This document shows, in pieces, positions 8,469-17,470 of a DNA stretch of 57,919 nt. Within the stretch, counting starts at the first letter, position 1. Each line of letters starts with the position of its first letter. The position numbers and the translations under genes are program-made. The notes under the pieces were generated by a model, which worked only from the letters and a program-made list of their open reading frames with translations, had not been told where the DNA came from and did no database searches. This stretch comes from Akkermansiaceae bacterium (GTDB lineage Bacteria; Verrucomicrobiota; Verrucomicrobiia; Verrucomicrobiales; Akkermansiaceae), in NCBI GenBank assembly GCA_025363295.1, contig JANYEC010000025.1:1-57919 (forward strand), written 5' to 3'.

Positions 8469-10208
8469 TCAAACATCCTCCATCATTTCATGCACCACTT
8501 CCTCGGGATCAACATCCGCTCGATCATAAGATGAGATCGCGGCCCGCACCATCGCCACGGCCGTTTCACGTTCATCGAGGATCACTTGCACGCCAAGCTC
8601 CCTCAGGCGTGTGGCATCGGTGGCATATTTCGCGCGTCCAAAAATATAGATCGACGCATTCCGTTCACGCACCAGCGGCACGGCGGAGCAAGTGGCGTTC
8701 ACTGATGGAAAGGTAAAAGCAACAAGGCGTGCCCGCTGAATCCCTGCCAAGTCTAACGCTTCTGGGTGAGTCGAGTCCGCGAACAAAACCGGCTGCCCCG
8801 CTTTCTTTAATTCTCTAACTGTTTCCGAATTCAATTCCATCACCAGTGTGGACACCCCGCAGCGCTTCAAGGCTTCGTTGAGCGACTTTCCAACAGGCCC
8901 GTAGCCGCAAATGATCGCGTGATCGGAGATTTCCTTGAGCAATCTCACCGGGGTCATTGACTCAGGGACCACCTTGCGAGTGCCCATATAACCCTTCTTC
9001 TCTAACCATTTCCCAACAGGTCCGGCAGCCCGCATCAGGGAAGGCACCACCGCCATCGTCATGGCGGTGCAAACCAGAAGCATTTGTTCGGTGCCGGGAC
9101 CGAATGGATGGTAGCCGCCCGCCTTGCCAATGAGGACCAGCGAAAACTCACCGGTGCTGGCTAAGCTGCCTGCCGCCAGCAGTGCCGCACGCCCGGGAAT
9201 ACGAATCCATTTCAAAACCGCGAAAACGATTACTCCTTTTAAAACCAAAATGACTGCGCTCCCTATCAGAATTCTGGGAAGATCCGCGGCGATCGCCGGG
9301 ACATCAATAAGTAGCCCGACGGAAATAAAAAAGATCGCGAGGAACAAGTCTTTAAAGGGCAAAATATCTGATAGTATCCGATGGCTGTAAATGGATTCAC
9401 TCACCACCAGACCCGCTGTAAAGGCTCCGAGTGCCAACGACAAATTCAGTGCCCCCCCTGCGAAAGCAATGCCCGCGCACAGACCGATCACCGTGAGAGT
9501 AAAAAGCTCACGGCTGCGCGTCTTCGCCACGGCATGCAGCAGCGGAGTCAATCCATACTTACCTAACAGCCATGCACCTATCAGAAATATAACACCTTTC
9601 AATAATGCCGAACCGATTTGCCCAGCAACACCCCCCTCCCCTTTTCCATAGAGTGCCGGCATGACGAGGAAAAAAACAATCACTAGAATATCCTGAAACA
9701 ACGCGATTCCCAGGCTCGCCCGCGCGCCTGGATTATTTTGTTGGCCCAAATCGTGGAACGACATCATCGCCACAGCTGTGGAGCTTAATGCTACCGCCAC
9801 TCCAAGGACGATGCTTTCCGCCATAGGATAGCCAAAAACTGCGGCTAACACTCCGACAATCCCAGCGGTGATTCCCACCTGTAGACCGCCCCCGATCAGC
9901 GCGGTCCGCCATAAATGTTTAAATTCCGTGAGTGAAAATTCGATACCCAGCGTGAACATCAGCAAAACCACTCCGATCTCCGCAAAATTCGTAATCACAG
10001 GCCCCCCCTTGTCCAACCCTGTTAGCCATAATAAGCCCACATTCCCAATGAGCACACCGCTCAGTAAGTAGCCGACCAATAGGCTTTGTTTAAACTTCAC
10101 CAGCACCAGCGAGACCAACACCGCCAACACCAGCACCAAGGTCAGCAAAGCAAAAAGCGGCGAGATATTCGCCACCCCACTTGCGAGAAAATTCCCAGTG
10201 AAAATCAT
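8469..10208 (-). CDS. Kef-type K+/H+ antiporter (CPA2) with RCK/TrkA-N domain
   Basis: A 579-residue CPA2 transporter. About a dozen hydrophobic segments span residues 15-395, with the Kef-type segments FAEIGVVLLMFTLGIEFSL and ALSSTAVAMMS. A cytosolic RCK N domain starts near 413 with HAIICGYGPVGKSLNEAL and continues to the LRELGVQVILDE region. It resembles YbaL/KefB antiporters, and the nucleotide-binding domain suggests control by NAD(H) or glutathione adducts. It sits between tsaD and ygfZ on the same strand, with about 60-base gaps on both sides. Confidence 0.92.
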   Translation of the reverse strand: MIFTGNFLASGVANISPLFALLTLVLVLAVLVSLVLVKFKQSLLVGYLLSGVLIGNVGLLWLTGLDKGGPVITNFAEIGVVLLMFTLGIEFSLTEFKHLWRTALIGGGLQVGITAGIVGVLAAVFGYPMAESIVLGVAVALSSTAVAMMSFHDLGQQNNPGARASLGIALFQDILVIVFFLVMPALYGKGEGGVAGQIGSALLKGVIFLIGAWLLGKYGLTPLLHAVAKTRSRELFTLTVIGLCAGIAFAGGALNLSLALGAFTAGLVVSESIYSHRILSDILPFKDLFLAIFFISVGLLIDVPAIAADLPRILIGSAVILVLKGVIVFAVLKWIRIPGRAALLAAGSLASTGEFSLVLIGKAGGYHPFGPGTEQMLLVCTAMTMAVVPSLMRAAGPVGKWLEKKGYMGTRKVVPESMTPVRLLKEISDHAIICGYGPVGKSLNEALKRCGVSTLVMELNSETVRELKKAGQPVLFADSTHPEALDLAGIQRARLVAFTFPSVNATCSAVPLVRERNASIYIFGRAKYATDATRLRELGVQVILDERETAVAMVRAAISSYDRADVDPEEVVHEMMEDV

Positions 10209-10270
10209 CAGCCCGATGTTCCCGTTAAATCACTCGCCGGCAAAGCATAAAACCGCTTCACACGACAATC

Positions 10271-11113
10271 TCAAACCACCTGCGCGGCATAGCGGACTCC
10301 ATCAGCCGCTATGGCGGAAATATCTATCACCCCACGTTTCACATATCCTAAGGCATGCCGACCCGCCGTTTCCAAGAGCGGGGAGACACTGGTTAATTCG
10401 CCGATGGCAATCCCATCCGCATCGACGAGTTGCCTAGCCTCAGGGGGTACATTGGAACCAAAAACTAGATGCACAAGCCGCTTGTTCACCTTCCCCGCTG
10501 ACTTGATTCGCGAAATGACCTCTTGGCCGATATAACATCCCTTGTGGTAGGATATATCTGTTTCATCCAAGCGCGCTTCCGGCGGTAGCATCCCTTCTTT
10601 CAGTTCGCGTCCCCATGCCGGAACACCATTGGCAATTCGCAGCGCTTCCAAATCATCAAAATCCAACAAATGGACCCCGGCGGGAAACTTCACGGTTAAA
10701 CTGATAGGAATCCACCAATCGGTCCCTGCGATGCCAAATCGTGTCGATTGACGCGCAACGACCCCTGTCGGGGTTTCCGCCATGGGCCCGGTGAAATGCA
10801 TCAAATAATATTGACCAGTTAGATTGACCACCTCCACGTCATCCGCGATCAGATAGCGGATCAAACGGGCTTTCAAAGCCTCCGCCCATTCGCTCAAACC
10901 ACAGATCCACAAAGCGCTGTCGTTTTCCGTCAGTGACACACGAAACTGCATGCGCCCTTTCGCATCCGTCACACAAGAAGGAAGACATATTCCCCCCGCC
11001 ACCACTCGACGCACGTCCTGAGTGACCTGGCCGTTGAGAAACCTAACCGCATCCGGGCCACGGAACTCCAACAACGCCGGAAAACCCAAATCAATTCGAT
11101 AGATTTCAGTCAC
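10271..11113 (-). CDS. ygfZ: YgfZ/GcvT-family folate-binding protein
   Basis: A 280-residue folate-binding protein of the GcvT fold. The diagnostic YgfZ signature KGCYIGQEVISRI is present near residue 193, preceded by MLPPEARLDETDISY. Family members help Fe-S cluster assembly or repair (MiaB-type targets). Its ATG overlaps the stop of the upstream dehydrogenase gene by four bases (ATGA), pointing to translational coupling. Confidence 0.92.
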   Translation of the reverse strand: MTEIYRIDLGFPALLEFRGPDAVRFLNGQVTQDVRRVVAGGICLPSCVTDAKGRMQFRVSLTENDSALWICGLSEWAEALKARLIRYLIADDVEVVNLTGQYYLMHFTGPMAETPTGVVARQSTRFGIAGTDWWIPISLTVKFPAGVHLLDFDDLEALRIANGVPAWGRELKEGMLPPEARLDETDISYHKGCYIGQEVISRIKSAGKVNKRLVHLVFGSNVPPEARQLVDADGIAIGELTSVSPLLETAGRHALGYVKRGVIDISAIAADGVRYAAQVV

Positions 11114-11964
11114 AATGATTCAAGATAGGGTTTTGCAAGAACGGAGAAATCCATCTCCCCCAGTCCTTGATCACACAAGTCCCCCATCCGTTTAGAAACT
11201 GCTTCAATCGCGGGAGTTTTTAATCCCGCTGCCTCGGAAAGTGCTAACATGTAACGGCTATCTTTGCCCATATTCGCGAGAGAAAAATGAGTCTCGTAGT
11301 TTCCTGCCACCATTAGTGGGAATTTCATCGCCGTTAGACCAGACGCCGAGGCGTTCTCCGAGACCGCTTTAATCAAACAATCGGCGGAAACCCCGTGGTG
11401 CGTTGCGATCGCGAGGGACTCTGCCATGGCTTGTACCGTGCAGGCGGAAATCAGATTCGTCGCTAATTTCAAAACCGTCGCCGTTCCGACTTCGCCACAA
11501 TAGAGCTGCCCTTTGCTGGTCACGCCCAGAAAGGATTCAAGCTCTTTTGCCAATGCCGCATCGCCACCGACATAGTAGAACAACTGCCCACTTTCAGACG
11601 CCATTTTACTGCCCGTGAAAGGTGTATCCAAAAAGCGGCAACTACGCTCCAAACAAAAATTTTCTAACCATTTTGTTGTCTCTAGATCTAACGTGGCATG
11701 GTTGAGAATGATTTGGCCGGGTTTCAAGAACGGCCCGATCCTGTCCACCACTGCACGCACGGCAGGAGCATCTTTTAGATAAATTGAAATGACTGCTGCA
11801 CCTTCTGCGGCTGCTTCGGGAGATTCGGCTTCACCCGGCAAACCTTTGGGCGTACGGTTCCAACAAGAAACCTGCCAACCGGCATCTGCCAGACGCAAGC
11901 AGGCCCGCGATCCAATGATACCAAGTCCCAACACCGCCACGCGGCCTACTAATAGATTACTCAT
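11110..11964 (-). CDS. NAD(P)-dependent beta-hydroxyacid dehydrogenase (HIBADH/GLYR family)
   Basis: A 284-residue two-domain dehydrogenase. The N-terminal Rossmann motif is VAVLGLGIIGSRACLRL, the substrate-binding DTPFTGSKMASESGQL follows near 115, and the family lysine region TVLKLATNLI near 165-175 contains the catalytic Lys. Such enzymes reduce or oxidise 3-hydroxyisobutyrate, tartronate semialdehyde or glyoxylate; which one cannot be told. It overlaps genes on both sides by four bases (ATGA at 11110 and at 11961), so it sits in the middle of a tightly coupled unit. Confidence 0.88.
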   Translation of the reverse strand: MSNLLVGRVAVLGLGIIGSRACLRLADAGWQVSCWNRTPKGLPGEAESPEAAAEGAAVISIYLKDAPAVRAVVDRIGPFLKPGQIILNHATLDLETTKWLENFCLERSCRFLDTPFTGSKMASESGQLFYYVGGDAALAKELESFLGVTSKGQLYCGEVGTATVLKLATNLISACTVQAMAESLAIATHHGVSADCLIKAVSENASASGLTAMKFPLMVAGNYETHFSLANMGKDSRYMLALSEAAGLKTPAIEAVSKRMGDLCDQGLGEMDFSVLAKPYLESL

Positions 11965-12872
11965 TGTTGGCGCTTCAATGCGAGCTCCACCAACTGCGCG
12001 GCGATTTTGCGAATCTCTTTCATCATTTCCGGTGTGGGCTCTTTGCCTGCCTCCAGCGTCATTTCCGTACGAAGACCCGCTAACAGATCCCTCATCGCCA
12101 CATAGTTCGGGCGTTCTGAAATCCGGGGCTCTAATCCGGCCACGGATTCGGTATAATAATCTGCGATGTCCTCACGCATCACCTTGCGTGCCCGCTCAGC
12201 GGAAAACTGCTTATCCACCGCCACGGTCGAAACCTCCAGCGCGCGTATCCATCCACCTAACGAAATCAAGTGGGCCAGGTCTGCATCACGAAGCGTGACT
12301 AACTCTTCCTCTACATCCCGCTGGGTCGAAGAAAGTTCCTTTTTCAACTGATTCACGTTCTTTTCCTTGGCGCTATCGAGCAAACTAGCCGCATGCCGGT
12401 TCACTCGATCCCCCGCGCCCAACGCTTTACCATATCGTGTTAGATCTTTCGCGAGATCTTCCACCTTATCCAACTGTTCGGCTTGCACCACGAGGAATCC
12501 ATCGGCGATCAGGAAACCTAGTTCAATCGCCAGATCTGCGCGGTCCTGTGACATTCGCGCTGGCATTTTGCGTTCTACTTCCATGATGGGAAGCGGCATC
12601 AAAAATTGCAAAGTATCAAAAAGTTTGGAAATCGATGGGGCCGTGAATTCATTGATCGCAAGTTCCTCCCGCACATGAGGATCATCCAGCAAGTCCGGCG
12701 GAATGTCCCCTTTCGCGGCGGCAGGACCTGCATCCTCATGATCGGTCGCATCATTTGCTTTTACGTTTCCCGAGTCTTGCGACTTCACTTCGATCTTTCG
12801 CGCTTCCTCAATGGCAACTGCCGGCAAGACCAACGATAAAAGGAGCATCGCAATCGGCAAACTTAGTTTCAT
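11961..12872 (-). CDS. Secreted hypothetical protein, helical
   Basis: About 303 residues from MKLSLPIAMLLLSLVLPAVA, a standard signal peptide; the 18 residues upstream in the same frame look non-coding. The mature part is predominantly charged and helical (KLDTL..., EELVTLRDADLAHLISLGGW, SERPNYVAMRDLLAGL), with no motif I recognise. It is the first gene of the minus-strand unit and its stop overlaps the dehydrogenase start by four bases. A periplasmic role is inferred from the signal peptide only. Confidence 0.65.
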   Translation of the reverse strand: MKLSLPIAMLLLSLVLPAVAIEEARKIEVKSQDSGNVKANDATDHEDAGPAAAKGDIPPDLLDDPHVREELAINEFTAPSISKLFDTLQFLMPLPIMEVERKMPARMSQDRADLAIELGFLIADGFLVVQAEQLDKVEDLAKDLTRYGKALGAGDRVNRHAASLLDSAKEKNVNQLKKELSSTQRDVEEELVTLRDADLAHLISLGGWIRALEVSTVAVDKQFSAERARKVMREDIADYYTESVAGLEPRISERPNYVAMRDLLAGLRTEMTLEAGKEPTPEMMKEIRKIAAQLVELALKRQQ

Positions 12873-13367
12873 GCAGGAACTCTGACACTCTGTAACCCGT
12901 TCGGCAATCGACAAAATCAGGGCCATTCATGCTCTCGATCGCCGAAAATTTTGAGTTGCCAAGTCAGCCCACGCAAGGCAATGTCCGGGCATTGGAACGA
13001 CTGAGCGGTTTTTCGCGTCGGATTTCCGAATCACCTTTGGGTTGAGACCCACCTGCCCTACCGGGCCGCCGTCGCTATCATCGGCAACACGATCCGGTTG
13101 TGATTCAGGAACGCATCTTCCCATCCAGTTATGCACGGTTTGTGAGTGATTCCACTCTCATCCGCACCCAACGGTTTCTCCTAAACTCCCATCTTCAATC
13201 AACCTAACGACTCCTTCAAGTGGACCCCCACCGAACGGGTAAACGTTTGTTCCCTTACTTACTTTCCATGTTTCCAGCTATCTCGAAGTGGCCGATTGAT
13301 CGTTCGATCTCCAGAATTCCCAAGCCACTTCATGCGCCGAGCGCACTTCCCTTTTACCCGATTCCGG
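12873..13367. other. Divergent intergenic region upstream of rho and the secreted hypothetical gene
   Basis: Nearly 500 bases without a gene that I can support. It must hold promoters for both directions. I see no convincing -35/-10 pair, riboswitch, hairpin-plus-T-tract or mobile-element remnant. Short ORFs here on the minus strand have no recognisable product. A long rho leader used for autoregulation is possible, since rho is autoregulated in E. coli, but nothing in the sequence proves it. Confidence 0.4.
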
Positions 13368-15275
13368 ATGAGCGAAAATACTAACGAAGACATCATGCCA
13401 AAAGCAGCAGACGCCGGGAGCGATGCCCCCACGCCCCGCAAGCGAGCAGCAAAAAAAGCGGCTACTAAAATTGCGGAAAAAAAAGTGCCCGTCAAAAAGG
13501 CTGCCGCGAAGAAAGTCGCGGTGAAAAAGGCTGCGGCTCCTTCCCCTTCGGAACTACCGTTCATCAGCACCGCAGCTCCCATTCCAGAATCCGCAGACAC
13601 TCCCAACGCACGCCCTGCCCGAGTCAGCCGGGCAAAAAAAACCACCTCGGAGCCCACATCGAACGAGGCTCCTCCTTCTTCATCGATCGAAACCCAAGCC
13701 CAACCCACACTGGAACCACCACGCCGCTTCGGTCGCGTTCCGGGTGGTGGACCAGTCGGCCCTCGCGAGACAGCGGAACCCCAAGCGCAGCAGCCTCAAG
13801 CTCTTCTAACGGCTCCGGCATCTCCCATTCCGCACGACGCCCGTGAATTTCCGCCAGCACCTCAACCTCAACCCCGCCCAGATCTGGGACCGGAGCGTCT
13901 TGAGCGCCAGCCGCATGACGGGCAACCGCGAAATCCACAGCAACGCGACGGCCAACAATCACCGAATTCCCAAAACCAGCAAAACGAAAGCCGAAGCAAG
14001 CGCCGCCGCGACAAGCGCAAACGCCGAAATAACGAGCGCCAGGAACAGGGTGGCCCACCTCCCCAACGCCAACAAAATCACCAAAACCGACAGCGCCACG
14101 ATGGGGGCAAACCACCCTCGAACCACTTCGATCAGGAAGACCGCCGCCCGGTCCAACTGAATGGCCCGAAGATTGAAGGTAATGGGATGTTAGAGCTCGC
14201 GCCTAAAGGATTCGGTTTCCTCCGAGTGCCTGGAAAAAATTTCGAACAAGCGCGTGACGACGTTTTTGTCACTCCCGAAACCATCCGCAAATACAACCTG
14301 CGGCTGGGCCAGTGGATTCACGGACTCTATCAGGATGGTCCACGCGGGCCGCAGCTCGTCGAGATCACTACGATCAATGACATGACTCCAGAGGAAGCAG
14401 CGAAGCTTCCCCACTTTGATGAGCTTAAGGCAATCAATCCGACGCGCCGCATCAGTTTCGAAACCACGCCCGAGCGCTACACGACTCGCGTCATCGACAT
14501 CATGGCCCCCGTCGGCCGTGGCCAACGCGGCCTCATCGTCTCTCCTCCTCGCTCGGGAAAAACCACGCTCCTGCTCCACATGGCGGAAGCGATCCGTGAG
14601 AAATACGATGAAGCGATTCATCTCATGGTCGTTCTTGTCGATGAACGGCCAGAAGAAGTCACCGAGTTCCGCCGCGCGCTTCCCGGTGCAGAAATTTACG
14701 CCAGCTCAAATGATGAACAGGCGCGCAACCATTGCCGCATCGCCGAGCTTGCTATCGAAAGAGCCAAGCGACTGGTAGAGGCCGGAAAGGATGTCTTTCT
14801 GCTGATGGATTCTATCACCCGTCTCGCCCGTGCCTATAACGGAAATATAAACAATCGTGGTCGCGGCACCGGCTCCGGCGGCATCACTATTGGTGCGTTA
14901 GAAATTCCCCGCCGCCTCTTCGCCGCTGCCAGAAATACCCGTGGCGGAGGCTCTCTAACGATTCTTGCTACTGCCCTGATTCAGACAAATTCCCGGGCTG
15001 ACGAAGCCATCTTCATGGAGTTCAAGGGCACCGGAAACATGGAACTCGTTCTCGATCGCAAGATCGCGGAAAACTATATCTATCCGGCAGTTGATATCTT
15101 CAAATCCGGCACCCGCCGTGAGGAACTTCTGCTCGCCGATCACATGCTACACAAGATCCACCTCATCCGCCGCGGCCTCTCCGGCCACCGCCCAGCGGAG
15201 GCGATGGAGCGGTTGTTGTTCTTCTTGAAAAAATTCCCTAACAACCCGCAGATGTTGATGGAGATCAAGGGGTGA
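13368..15275 (+). CDS. rho: Transcription termination factor Rho with long disordered N-terminal extension
   Basis: About 635 residues from MSENTNEDIM; ATG 13395 and a TTG at 13296 are alternatives. Residues 1-75 are Lys/Ala-rich (repeated VKKAA-type blocks), and about 75-265 are Pro/Gln/Asn/Arg-rich and probably disordered. The Rho core follows: RNA-binding cold-shock fold (MLELAPKGFGFLRVPGKNF), Walker A (SPPRSGKTTLLLHMAEAI) near 395, Walker B (DVFLLMDSITRLARAY), and the Q/R-loop region NNRGRGTGSGGITIGALE. It is an RNA-dependent helicase that terminates transcription. E. coli Rho is 419 residues; insertions of this kind are known in several phyla and can alter RNA binding or phase behaviour. 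Confidence 0.97.
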   Translation: MSENTNEDIMPKAADAGSDAPTPRKRAAKKAATKIAEKKVPVKKAAAKKVAVKKAAAPSPSELPFISTAAPIPESADTPNARPARVSRAKKTTSEPTSNEAPPSSSIETQAQPTLEPPRRFGRVPGGGPVGPRETAEPQAQQPQALLTAPASPIPHDAREFPPAPQPQPRPDLGPERLERQPHDGQPRNPQQRDGQQSPNSQNQQNESRSKRRRDKRKRRNNERQEQGGPPPQRQQNHQNRQRHDGGKPPSNHFDQEDRRPVQLNGPKIEGNGMLELAPKGFGFLRVPGKNFEQARDDVFVTPETIRKYNLRLGQWIHGLYQDGPRGPQLVEITTINDMTPEEAAKLPHFDELKAINPTRRISFETTPERYTTRVIDIMAPVGRGQRGLIVSPPRSGKTTLLLHMAEAIREKYDEAIHLMVVLVDERPEEVTEFRRALPGAEIYASSNDEQARNHCRIAELAIERAKRLVEAGKDVFLLMDSITRLARAYNGNINNRGRGTGSGGITIGALEIPRRLFAAARNTRGGGSLTILATALIQTNSRADEAIFMEFKGTGNMELVLDRKIAENYIYPAVDIFKSGTRREELLLADHMLHKIHLIRRGLSGHRPAEAMERLLFFLKKFPNNPQMLMEIKG

Positions 15276-15311
15276 TAGGATAGAGGCATTCGTATTTTCC
15301 AAGGTGGTAAG

Positions 15312-15440
15312 GATCCGTGTGGAAAACTCTTAGGTTTGCAGGGTCCAGAGTTCGCGTAAGCGGGCTACGGATTCGCTCTAGGGAACCCGCTGGTAAATCC
15401 GCACGCGCACCCAACGGATGAATCGCTGGGTTCTCTGCGT
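15312..15440. mobile_element. IS end fragment, truncated copy (left boundary of accessory island)
   Basis: These 129 bases match 19877-20005 with four differences and in the same orientation. The stretch begins with the IS terminal repeat gatccgtgtggaaaactc. Read on the minus strand it encodes the transposase tail QRFIRWVRVRIYQRVP, then TAG (Trp in the other copy), SESVARLRELWTLQT and a stop. It is a dead fragment of the same IS as the element at 19.9 kb. Confidence 0.85.
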
Positions 15441-15504
15441 GGCTCTGGTGACTGCTGAGTTGATGAAGTTGCGCCCCACAGCACCGGCTACACTTTGCTC
15501 CGGG

Positions 15505-16125
15505 TCAGTTTAATCGACGCCTTACGACCAAAGCACCTAAGCTCAGAAATCCTAACAAAATACAATTTGGTTCGGGTATGGGGATCGTGGTGCGGAAGGC
15601 GCTGGTAGGGCCGTCTTGTAATACAATTCCTGGATCCGACAGTGATATATTGATAGTAGGATTAAGATTAGAAGGTGTGGCCCAATTCCATGTGCCCGTT
15701 GTGTTCGATACGGCGTTAAAATAGGTGGCAGCGGCAAGTGATGTTGAATCGTAGAAGCGGAAGGCAAGCGGGGTCCCGGCAGTCGGGAGATTAGCTGTTG
15801 AAGTAAAAAAGCTAAGACCAATATCAAACCTACCGTCCGGCAATGCCTTGTCACCTACCGTGGAATAAAAAGAATTACCACTCCCTTCCCCGGATAGTGG
15901 AACCCACAACCCAGCAAAAGGATTCAAAGTAGTGGCCATCGTGTAATAGCCTAACTGCAAAATTGCCCCATCATCCGCGTTATCCGTCCCGCTGGTTAGT
16001 AGGGTGCCATTCAAATCTCGCACCTCAGTTCCTGTGGTATTGTGCCAGTTCACCTGGGTGGAAGCTGCATTTGACTGATTTACAATCAAAAGAAACATGA
16101 TGGTTTTCGTGATGTTGTGTTTCAC
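15505..16125 (-). CDS. PEP-CTERM sorting domain secreted protein
   Basis: A 206-residue exported protein. The N-terminus has a signal peptide (MKHNITKTIMFLLIVNQSNA). The C-terminus has the PEP-CTERM signal: PIPEPNCILLGFLSLGALVV followed by RRRLN, that is PEP, a hydrophobic helix and an Arg cluster. The middle resembles small beta-rich PEP-CTERM proteins. PEP-CTERM proteins are processed by an exosortase and usually linked to exopolysaccharide or surface material; no exosortase is in this window. It lies downstream of the NIDO-domain gene inside the island. Confidence 0.8.
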   Translation of the reverse strand: MKHNITKTIMFLLIVNQSNAASTQVNWHNTTGTEVRDLNGTLLTSGTDNADDGAILQLGYYTMATTLNPFAGLWVPLSGEGSGNSFYSTVGDKALPDGRFDIGLSFFTSTANLPTAGTPLAFRFYDSTSLAAATYFNAVSNTTGTWNWATPSNLNPTINISLSDPGIVLQDGPTSAFRTTIPIPEPNCILLGFLSLGALVVRRRLN

Positions 16126-16135
16126 AAGTCAGATT

Positions 16136-17470
16136 TTAGGGGTTAATAATCATTACATCAGAGGCACTTATCGTCGGGTCGCTTGTCCTACGTGCAGTCA
16201 GTTGAAGGCTGACTTTAGCGCCTGCGCTAAAAGTAACCGTTGTGCTAAGTTGATTTGCATTCGCAATGGTTACAGGAGAGGCCCCCGAGTTTTGTATCAC
16301 GCTCCACTGCGTTGTTATTGCCGCATTTGATGGATCGGAAGCAGTACCTGTAACGGTGACCGATGTCGCACTTGAGCCAAGTGGCCGATCTGGTCCCGCA
16401 TTTACCTGAAGCGCATCGACCAAAGCCCCGCTGCGAAACTGAAACACCTGCCTTCCGGGAACTGAGCTATTCCGCTTTCGGTAAATCAAGCCGCTGGTGT
16501 AATTTGCAGTCCCGGCACCTGCAAAACCAGCAGGTATTTTATCGAGTTGCAACAACGTTTCCCCCGAGTATTGGGCTTCGATGGTTCTATCTACTCCGTT
16601 TGTGATACCAACCCGTGCCACTTGCCCACCATACCCGTTTGTCCCATTGCTGGCGCTTCCGGCTTCCCAGAGTATTTGGTTGTAATTGAATTCGGCATCG
16701 AAATCTCCCACATTACCGGGGGAGAGTGAGCGATCGATGAGAATCAGCTGGAAGCTGTTCAGCTTATCAGTTTGATAGTTGTAATACCCTACATTCCGCC
16801 AATTCACCCCAAATGCTTTCTTACCATCGATAAAACCCTGTCCGTAGGTCACCTCCTTACAGCCATTCGCTGTATCGGGATTATACGCGGGTCTGGTATC
16901 CACATCAGCCCAAAATGGGGCGATCAATGCGATAAGGCCTCCAATTTCCTGTGCCGAACTTTGCAGGGGCAGTGGCTTATAGCTACCAGCAGAATTCCCA
17001 ATGGTCACGCTGCCGTTGTTGTTTACGTAACACTCTTTCCAAGGCCCCGGATTGTCCACGGTAGGGAAAATGTTGATTGGGAAGCCTATCGATTCATCTT
17101 CGGGGGTTTCCGTATCGTCTGCAACAAAAGCACTTCGATCATCGTTCGCAATAAGAGTGTTAGAGTTGAACCCGGACCGCATAGCCCCTGTTTTCAGGCG
17201 GAAGAACATCTTGTCAGTGGTTTTGTTGATGAGGACGCCTTGCTGTGCATTTGTGCCCTCAATGTAGCCGGTTAATTCCGTCCAATTTGTCAGGTCCGGG
17301 CTGTTCTCGATTTGGTAAGGCCGTAACGTTTTGGCATACCATGACAACTGGAAACTCGTCGGATTTAATTGGGTAATGCTCAATGGATTCACACCTTGCC
17401 CGAAAACGAGCGTGGCGCAAGATGTAATTACAAATAATATACGGTGAATCATATTCGTGGGGGATTTCAC
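16136..17470 (-). CDS. Secreted NIDO-domain protein with C-terminal PKD-like domain
   Basis: Up to 444 residues. The GTG at 17470 overlaps the upstream stop by four bases (GTGA); an ATG six codons later gives MIHRILFVITSCATLVFG, a clean signal peptide. Residues about 25-95 resemble the 'SxTNLVWEL' substrate of verrucomicrobial surface proteins (YQIENSPDLTNWTEL). About 110-320 is a nidogen-like (NIDO) domain, with FGVNWRNVGYYNYQTDKLNS, QLILIDRS, FDAEFNYNQILWEAG and the GLIYRKR end. About 355-440 is a PKD/immunoglobulin-like module (VNAGPDRPLGSS, TQWSVIQNSG). This looks like a surface or matrix protein; ligand unknown. Confidence 0.75.
   Translation of the reverse strand: MKSPTNMIHRILFVITSCATLVFGQGVNPLSITQLNPTSFQLSWYAKTLRPYQIENSPDLTNWTELTGYIEGTNAQQGVLINKTTDKMFFRLKTGAMRSGFNSNTLIANDDRSAFVADDTETPEDESIGFPINIFPTVDNPGPWKECYVNNNGSVTIGNSAGSYKPLPLQSSAQEIGGLIALIAPFWADVDTRPAYNPDTANGCKEVTYGQGFIDGKKAFGVNWRNVGYYNYQTDKLNSFQLILIDRSLSPGNVGDFDAEFNYNQILWEAGSASNGTNGYGGQVARVGITNGVDRTIEAQYSGETLLQLDKIPAGFAGAGTANYTSGLIYRKRNSSVPGRQVFQFRSGALVDALQVNAGPDRPLGSSATSVTVTGTASDPSNAAITTQWSVIQNSGASPVTIANANQLSTTVTFSAGAKVSLQLTARRTSDPTISASDVMIINP

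Noticed and set aside
13259..14115. Minus-strand ORFs opposite the rho extension
   Set aside because: Shadows of a low-complexity, GC-biased coding strand; composition does not look like a protein.
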